This document shows, in pieces, positions 59,417 through 64,000 of a DNA stretch of 64,000 bases; position 1 is the stretch's first letter, and every line of letters starts with the position of its first letter. Source of the stretch: Desulfoluna limicola (GTDB lineage: Bacteria > Desulfobacterota > Desulfobacteria > Desulfobacterales > Desulfolunaceae); assembly GCF_021654575.1 (NCBI RefSeq), contig NZ_AP024488.1, forward strand, positions 4,797,501 to 4,861,500, given 5' to 3'. Below the pieces are notes generated by a model. The model had not been told where the DNA came from, made no database searches, and saw nothing but the letters and a program-made list of their open reading frames with translations. The translations under genes and the position numbers were made by a program.

Positions 59417-60745
59417 ATGACGAGAGGAACTCGAACAGCGATGTTGACGGCAGCAGCACTTCTGACGATGAAGGGGGCTGCCTTTGCTTTGACCGGGGAT
59501 GGGGTGGACACGGGCAGTACCAGCTGGATGCTGATCTCCACGGCCCTGGTGCTTTTGATGGTGCCGGGCCTCGCCATGTTCTACGGTGGCCTGGTGCGGA
59601 CCAAAAACGTGCTCTCCACCATGATGCACACCTTCGTGGCCCTTGCTGTAATAGGGGTTCTCTGGGTGGTCTGCGGCTACAGCCTGACCTTCGGAAGCAG
59701 CATTCTGGGGGGCTTTTGGGGGTGGAACCCCGACTTTTTCCTGCTCTCCGGCATCGACTCCACCATCACCGACGGCATCCCCGAGTACATCATCGCCATG
59801 TTTCAGGGAAAGTTTGCCATCATCACGCCGGCCCTCATCAGCGGTGCCATCGCAGAACGGGTCTGGTTCCGAGGGTACATCGCCTTTATCGCCCTCTGGT
59901 TCCTCTTTGTCTATGCCCCCTTGTGCCATTGGATCTGGGCTCCCGATGGGTGGCTCTTCAACCACGGCGCCGCAGGGGTCATCGATCTTGCCGGAGGCCT
60001 GGTGATTCACGTCTCCGCAGGGGTCAGCGCCCTGGTGGCCGCCATCTACCTTGGGCCCCGCAAGGGGTTTCCCAAGACGGCTTTTCACCCCAACAACCTC
60101 GTCATGACCATGATGGGTGCAGGCCTTCTCTGGGTGGGATGGTTCGGGTTCAACGCGGGATCGACGCTGGGCAGCGGCCTTGACACGGCCAGGGCCCTTG
60201 CCATGACACAGATTTCAGCCGCTTCAGGCGCCCTCTCCTGGCTGGCCATTGAAGCGTGGATCTATAAAAAGGCCACGGCCCTGGGATTCGTCTCGGGCAT
60301 CCTGGCTGGCCTAGTGGTCATCACACCGGCAGCCGGTGTGGTGCTTCCCGGCGGTGCCCTCATCCTGGGCGCCCTCTCCTCCTGTCTCTGCTACTGGGTG
60401 CTGACCCTGAAAACAAAACTCGGCTACGACGACTCCCTCGACTGCTTCGGCATCCACGGCGTGGGCAGCGGGCTCGGCGTTCTCATGCTCTCCTTTTTTA
60501 TCCGGGACAGCTGGATGGCCGATGCCTCGGCAGCCGCCGGGAAAACCTGGACCGCTTTCGACCAGCTCCTCGTTCAGCTTACCGGCATGGGCGCCACCAT
60601 TGCCCTGGCCGCCAGCGTGACCCTGGTCCTCTGCGTTGCCATCGAAAAAACCATCGGCTTCCGCATCGACGAAGAGTCCGAAATGATCGGTCTCGACCAA
60701 ACCCTCCACGGCGAAACCGGGTACGGCCTGACAAAAGCATCATAG
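59417..60745 (+). CDS. amtB: ammonium transporter
   Basis: The 442-residue protein is an Amt/MEP/Rh channel for ammonium. It has a short leader (MTRGTRTAMLTAAALLTMKG), then eleven membrane helices. Family motifs are PGLAMFYGGLVRTKNVLSTM, DLAGGLVIHVSAGVSALVAA, WVGWFGFNAGSTLGSGLD and the histidine pair elements in FGIHGVGSGLGVL. It moves NH4+/NH3 in the inner membrane. No PII gene (glnB/glnK) is next to it, which is less common. The C-terminal tail (GLDQTLHGETGYGLTKAS) is the usual cytosolic PII-contact region. A sigma-54-like sequence lies upstream. Confidence 0.96.
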   Translation: MTRGTRTAMLTAAALLTMKGAAFALTGDGVDTGSTSWMLISTALVLLMVPGLAMFYGGLVRTKNVLSTMMHTFVALAVIGVLWVVCGYSLTFGSSILGGFWGWNPDFFLLSGIDSTITDGIPEYIIAMFQGKFAIITPALISGAIAERVWFRGYIAFIALWFLFVYAPLCHWIWAPDGWLFNHGAAGVIDLAGGLVIHVSAGVSALVAAIYLGPRKGFPKTAFHPNNLVMTMMGAGLLWVGWFGFNAGSTLGSGLDTARALAMTQISAASGALSWLAIEAWIYKKATALGFVSGILAGLVVITPAAGVVLPGGALILGALSSCLCYWVLTLKTKLGYDDSLDCFGIHGVGSGLGVLMLSFFIRDSWMADASAAAGKTWTAFDQLLVQLTGMGATIALAASVTLVLCVAIEKTIGFRIDEESEMIGLDQTLHGETGYGLTKAS

Positions 60746-60752
60746 AGAGCTT

Positions 60753-60800
60753 GCCTCCGGCGGCCAGGTGGGGGCACCTGGAAACCCGGTGGCGAATGCG
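60753..60800 (+). repeat. intergenic repeat arm, type A2-like
   Basis: GCCTCCGGCGGCCAGGTG and GGGGCACCTGG form the hairpin, followed by GGTGGCGAATGCG. It begins seven bases after the amtB stop codon. Confidence 0.6.
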
Positions 60801-60930
60801 ATGACGGATTTAGCGGGCATGTCACTCTTGCTGAAGTGCAAGGGCGGTTGCAGGGGCTTGTGGTCTCTGACATTAGTGTAAGGCTGTTCATGGCATGCAG
60901 CCTTTGAAGAGGACTTCTCCCAAAACAGAG

Positions 60931-60968
60931 CGGGCCGTGATGGATCATGTATGATCCTCACGGCCCGT
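60931..60968. terminator. bidirectional terminator between amtB and the TauE/SafE gene
   Basis: CGGGCCGTGA and TCACGGCCCG with inner GGATCAT/ATGATCC form a nearly perfect 17-bp stem. The left side is A-rich (AAAAC) and the right side has TTTTGTTT. Confidence 0.85.
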
Positions 60969-61073
60969 TTTGTTTAAAAGGTCATGTATGAGGTGCTTCC
61001 GTCAATTCAAGCACCCAAATCGTTTGTGCATCGGCCCTCGATTCGACAGAATCGGGGGCGCCGATGCCATATG

Positions 61074-61107
61074 GGGTGCAGGGGGTCATCCCCTGCCCGC
61101 CGGGGGC
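61074..61107 (-). repeat. intergenic repeat arm, type A4
   Basis: GGGTGCAGGGGGTCATCCCC followed by TGCCCGCCGGGGGC. The sequence is nearly identical to the A4 arms at 13401 and 14103. Confidence 0.65.
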
Positions 61108-61128
61108 AAGCGGGGAAGCCGCCCTTTT

Positions 61129-61926
61129 TTAGAAGGCGCTGATGAGCATGCGGGTGGCCACCACGTAGAGGAGGATGGCAAAGATGCGTTTGAGTTTGTC
61201 CACGGGGAGGCTGTGGGTAAGCTTTGCGCCCAGGGGGGCGGTAAGAACGCTCAGGCTGATGATCCCCAAAAGGGCAGGGAGGTGGACATAGCCCAGGGCA
61301 AAATCCGGCAGATTTTCAGTACCCAGCCCGTTGAGAACGTAGCCGAAGCCCCCGGCCAGGGCAATGGGAAGGCCGATGGCGGAAGATGTGCCGATGGCGT
61401 GGCGGATGGAGATATTGCACCAGGTGAGGAAGGGGACCGAGAGGGTGCCGCCGCCGATGCCCACAAGGCTGGAAAAGCAACCGATGACGCCGCCGGCACC
61501 GAAGATGCCGACAGTGCCGGGAATCTCCCGTGCGGCAGCGGGTTTTTTGCCCAGGATCATCTGGGTGGCCACATAGTAGAGAAAGATGACAAAGATCCCT
61601 TTCAGGACCTGTGTGGGCAGGAGGGAGGCCACCCAGGAGCCCGAAAACGTCCCCACAATGATTCCCGGGGTGATGCCCTTGAAGACGTCCCAGCGGACAG
61701 CCTTGTGCTTGTGGTGGGCCGACAGGCTGGAGATGGAGGTGAAGATGATGCTGGCAAGGGAGGTGCCCAGGGCCAGGTGCATCACGAGTTCAGCCGGGAT
61801 CTGCTGCAGGGTGAAGCTGAAGACCAGCATGGGGACGATCACAAGGCCGCCCCCGATTCCAAGAAGTCCTGCCAGGATGCCTGCAATGGCGCCCACGGCC
61901 GCGTAGAGCAAAAACGATGTCAGCAT
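61129..61926 (-). CDS. TauE/SafE-family sulfite exporter-like permease
   Basis: The 265-residue inner-membrane protein has eight membrane helices in two half-repeats. The first is SFLLYAAVGAIAGILAGLLG and GIGGGLVIVPMLVFSF; the second is GVIGCFSSLVGIGGGTLSVP with FLTWCNISIRHAIGTSSAIG. The GIGGG loop signature appears in both halves. Family members export sulfite, sulfoacetate or related organosulfonates, or are uncharacterised. In a sulfate reducer, sulfite or thiosulfate export is plausible but unproven. A GntR regulator 271 bp upstream on the same strand may control it. Confidence 0.88.
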   Translation of the reverse strand: MLTSFLLYAAVGAIAGILAGLLGIGGGLVIVPMLVFSFTLQQIPAELVMHLALGTSLASIIFTSISSLSAHHKHKAVRWDVFKGITPGIIVGTFSGSWVASLLPTQVLKGIFVIFLYYVATQMILGKKPAAAREIPGTVGIFGAGGVIGCFSSLVGIGGGTLSVPFLTWCNISIRHAIGTSSAIGLPIALAGGFGYVLNGLGTENLPDFALGYVHLPALLGIISLSVLTAPLGAKLTHSLPVDKLKRIFAILLYVVATRMLISAF

Positions 61927-61960
61927 GTCTCGATGTGGTCCTTATCTTATAAATTGAAAA

Positions 61961-62199
61961 GCATCTCCGGCGGCCCTGCCGGGGGCCGAACTTTTGAAAA
62001 GTTCGACAAACAGGTTTTGACTGTTGATTTCGTCGCCACCAACGGAGCGTTTGAAGAGCAGGACCCACAGCTTAAGCCCTTGTGGCGCACTGTGTATCAT
62101 GCCGCACATGGTGCGAATGCGGACGCGAGTACCTTAAAGTAACGACACCCGATGCGCATTCGCATACCTGGGGTCCAGGGGATCATCCCCTGGGTTCTA
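61961..62199. repeat. composite intergenic repeat element (A1 + A4)
   Basis: The left arm begins ATCTCCGGCGGCCCTGCC and runs to AAACAGGTTTTG (A1). The right arm has GGGTCCAGGGGATCATCC (A4) without a GCCGCCGGAGGC terminus and runs into the stop codon of the GntR gene. It occupies the space between the TauE/SafE and GntR genes. Confidence 0.55.
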
Positions 62200-62898
62200 T
62201 TCCTGCTCTTCTTTATTGCCGAACACGGCGCTTTCCACGGTTTCAAGGTGGCGGCGCATGGCATTTTCGGCAGAGATGCTGTCCCCCCGCTCCAGGGCGT
62301 CGATGACGGCCACATGGCTTTCCACGGAAGCGCGGCTTCGCTCTGCGGTCTGGAGGGCCTGGGTGCGGGATTCGGTGAGGATGGCGGTGAGGTTTTTCAC
62401 CACGCTCAAGAGGATCCCGTTTCCTGAGGCTTCGGCGAGGCAGAGGTGGAACTCCTGGTCGATGTCCTCTGTGGTCTCTCCGGCCAGGGCTCTTTTTTCC
62501 TGTTCATACACCAGGAGTTTCAGGCGCACGAGCTGTTCTTCGGTGATGTGGAGTGCGGCGCGGGCGGCGAGTTGAGGCTCGATGATCTGGCGGACATCAA
62601 AGATCTCCGCAAGCCGTTCTGTTTTTAAGGGAACCACACGGGCGAGGCGATCCGAGAGGGCCGACTCGTCGGGCTCTGACACAAAGGTCCCGGCTCCGCG
62701 GCGTGTCTCCACGATCTGTTGTTCGGCAAGGGTGTGGATGGCCTCCCGGATGCAGCTCCGGGAGACGGCAAAGTGTTCGGTCAGTGTTCGCTCAGGGGGA
62801 AGCCGTGTTCCAGGGGGCCACTCCCCTTTATGGATACGTGTTGCTATTTTGCGGGCTACGGCCTCAAAGAGGCGTTCCTCGTGTTGTGTTTTGGTCAT
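62197..62898 (-). CDS. FadR-subfamily GntR transcriptional regulator
   Basis: The 233-residue regulator has an N-terminal winged helix (AVARKIATRIHKGEWPPGTR, LPPERTLTEHFAVSRSCIRE, AIHTLAEQQIVETRRGAGTF). The C-terminal FCD helical ligand domain begins IFDVRQIIEPQLAARAALH, and its metal-binding residues lie in DQEFHLCLAEASGN and SRASVESHVAVIDAL. FadR-subfamily members sense organic acids. ATG 62898 follows GGAGAA. Two operator-like sites overlap and precede the start, so it is probably self-regulated. The TauE/SafE gene downstream may be its target. The longer TTG frame is less likely. Confidence 0.9.
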   Translation of the reverse strand: MTKTQHEERLFEAVARKIATRIHKGEWPPGTRLPPERTLTEHFAVSRSCIREAIHTLAEQQIVETRRGAGTFVSEPDESALSDRLARVVPLKTERLAEIFDVRQIIEPQLAARAALHITEEQLVRLKLLVYEQEKRALAGETTEDIDQEFHLCLAEASGNGILLSVVKNLTAILTESRTQALQTAERSRASVESHVAVIDALERGDSISAENAMRRHLETVESAVFGNKEEQE

Positions 62899-62903
62899 AC
62901 CAA
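62891..62903. promoter_or_regulatory. GntR operator-like site 1 (TTGGTCATACCAA), overlapping the start codon
   Basis: TTGGT-CAT-ACCAA is a perfect inverted repeat of the TGGTnnnACCA type recognised by FadR-subfamily GntR proteins. The central CAT is the complement of the ATG start, so binding would also block translation start or open complex formation. Confidence 0.65.
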
Positions 62904-62921
62904 TTCTCCGGGTTTTTGATT

Positions 62922-62934
62922 TTGGTAAGACCAA
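62922..62934. promoter_or_regulatory. GntR operator-like site 2 (TTGGTAAGACCAA)
   Basis: TTGGT-AAG-ACCAA has the same arms as site 1. The centres are 31 bp apart, three helical turns, so two dimers would bind on the same face. A half-site GGACCAA lies near 62949. Confidence 0.65.
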
Positions 62935-62969
62935 ATATCATGTTGTATGGACCAATACAACCAAAAAGC

Positions 62970-63049
62970 GAATTATTCGGCTACCGGTGGCCATCCCTCC
63001 TCCGGCAGTTCCAGCGGAGGGCAAACGTTTGAAACGTTGGAAAAACTGG
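62970..63049. repeat. degenerate intergenic repeat arm, type A1
   Basis: An outer box AATTATTCGG is followed by CTCCTCCGGCAGTTCC, then GCAAACGTTTGAAACGTTGG and AAAAACTGG. The arm retains the AACGTTTGAAACGTT core but has lost the GGCCCTGCC segment. Confidence 0.5.
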
Positions 63050-63206
63050 TGGGGTGTCATCATTGGGGGCATGGGGCCTTTGACCAGGGGCTGCGCCCAT
63101 CGGCGGGTTGGAGGAACGCCACGTTGTCCCGTGGAAGGACGATGGCGGTGAAGGGTGACTTAACATGAAGCCCAATGAGAGGGAGGGTCTGTAACTCCTT
63201 CGGAAA

Positions 63207-63220
63207 GTTATGAACAATTG
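63207..63220 (+). repeat. 14-bp dispersed motif AAGTTATGAACAAT, copy 4
   Basis: An exact copy of the motif, directly upstream of a G/T-rich spacer. Confidence 0.6.
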
Positions 63221-63476
63221 GGGTGTTTGGGTGGGGTTGATCGTGCGTGTGGGGTGGGATGGGGTGTTTTTTTTAAAAATGACTCGTATTGGTGATGTTT
63301 TGTCTGGTTTGTCCGGTGGTTTTCTGGGTGCAATGTAACGAGCGGGGTTGTTTGTCGGGTTGCATGGCGGGGGATGTTCTTTTTGAGGTGATGTGTTGCT
63401 TTTTTATGGGGGGATAGCCTTGGAGGCGGTGGGCACTCCAACCGGTCTTTCATGCACCCACGCTTCCACTGCTTTT
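63221..63476. other. gene-free spacer, strongly G/T-rich on plus strand
   Basis: This spacer between the GntR gene and the partial response regulator has no convincing gene. In 63241-63360, 94 of 120 plus-strand bases are G or T by my count. Confidence 0.5.
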
Positions 63477-64000
63477 TTAGTCTCCCCCATTGGGGAAATC
63501 GGAGAGGTCGAGGTCCGGGTAAAGGCGTCGGGCACAGTCGGTGCAGATGCCGTGGGTGAAGTCGAGGTCGGCGTGGGTTCTCAGGTAGCTTTCGATTTGA
63601 TGCCAGTACCCCTTGTCATCCCGCACTTTTTTGCAGGAGGCGCAGATGGGAAGCAGCCCCCGAAGGGTTTTGACATGGGTCAAGGCCTTTTGAAGTTCAT
63701 CGATGAGCCTTGCCTGCTTTCGAATCATGAGGCGCACCTGGACATGGGTGCGAACACGGGAGAGGACCTCTTCTCTTCTGAAGGGTTTGGGAATGTAGTC
63801 CTGGCCGCCGCAATGAAACCCTTCAACAATGGCTGTCGTTTCGTTTTTTGCCGTGACAAACACCACGGGGATGTCAGCCGTCAGGGGGTCGCTTTTGAGT
63901 TGGGTGCAGGTTTCAAACCCGTCCATGCCGGGTGGCATCATCACATCCATAAGGATAAGGTCGGGCAGGAAGTACTGAGTGACATCGATGGCCTTTGAAC
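63477..64000 (-). CDS. response regulator with C-terminal cysteine domain (partial, continues past window end)
   Basis: The reading frame has no stop up to the window edge and continues beyond 64000, so the N-terminus is missing. The visible part starts within a receiver domain (AIDVTQYFLPDLILMDVMMP; FVTAKNE; YIPKPFRREEVL). A coiled coil (IRKQARLIDELQKALTHVKT) follows. The C-terminal domain has GLLPICASCKKVRDDKGYW and FTHGICTDCARRLYPDL, with two cysteine pairs that may bind zinc. This domain occurs at the end of many sensory regulators in Deltaproteobacteria. The output is unknown. Confidence 0.85.
   Translation of the reverse strand, partial: SKAIDVTQYFLPDLILMDVMMPPGMDGFETCTQLKSDPLTADIPVVFVTAKNETTAIVEGFHCGGQDYIPKPFRREEVLSRVRTHVQVRLMIRKQARLIDELQKALTHVKTLRGLLPICASCKKVRDDKGYWHQIESYLRTHADLDFTHGICTDCARRLYPDLDLSDFPNGGD

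Overview
The window comes from the chromosome of a dissimilatory sulfate reducer, most likely a Desulfobacterales member (Desulfobacterota). The evidence is a complete dsrA-dsrB-dsrD-dsrN locus of the reductive type, a periplasmic tetraheme cytochrome c3, and a YeiH-type putative sulfate/sulfonate exporter beside a MarR regulator. The genus cannot be fixed from the sequence. I see no tRNA or rRNA genes, transposases, phage genes or CRISPR arrays.

Left part (1-19.5 kb): origin-proximal housekeeping genes, nearly all on the minus strand: rpmH-rnpA-yidD-yidC-jag, mnmE, rng with a TIGR03960-type radical SAM protein, and dnaN-gyrB; asnS and mgsA are on plus. A perfect 16-bp parS site lies downstream of mnmE. 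Upstream of dnaN an AT-rich, gene-free stretch (about 18.96-19.55 kb) carries DnaA-box-like 9-mers. Intergenic DNA to its left is A/C-biased on the plus strand and to its right strongly G/T-biased, so I propose it as a candidate oriC; dnaA itself is not in the window.

Middle (19.5-33 kb): a two-gene RdgC-like pair, a lytic transglycosylase, galU, a YkgJ-type cysteine-cluster protein, dapA, a TPR protein, a kinase-fold-like unknown, then dsrABDN. The dsr genes have a long AT-rich leader with a good sigma-70-like promoter next to a perfect 14-bp palindrome, and two consecutive hairpins separate dsrB from dsrD.

Right part (33-64 kb): accessory metabolism, transport and signalling. It includes a chemoreceptor, DMT transporter, cytochrome c3, DUF374 acyltransferase, two MarR regulators, a NifU-like scaffold, the YeiH transporter, an ATC-hydrolase-like protein and a flavodoxin-ferredoxin. 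It also has an FtsX-type permease pair with a LolA-like protein but no ATPase, a DUF1971 cupin, a dicarboxylate/amino-acid symporter followed by a sensor kinase and sigma-54 activator, amtB, TauE/SafE, a GntR regulator and a truncated response regulator.

The most striking non-coding content is an abundant intergenic repeat family in 22 gaps, densest after 43 kb. Its arms end in GCCTCCGGCGG (or its complement), often inside an outer TAACnATTCAG box; arms occur in several hairpin classes and are commonly paired in inverted orientation to make elements of about 110-350 bp. In three genes the TAA stop codon is part of the outer box. A separate 14-bp motif, AAGTTATGAACAAT, occurs four times exactly, always between genes. 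No assignment was tested by database search; all come from reading motifs, lengths and context.
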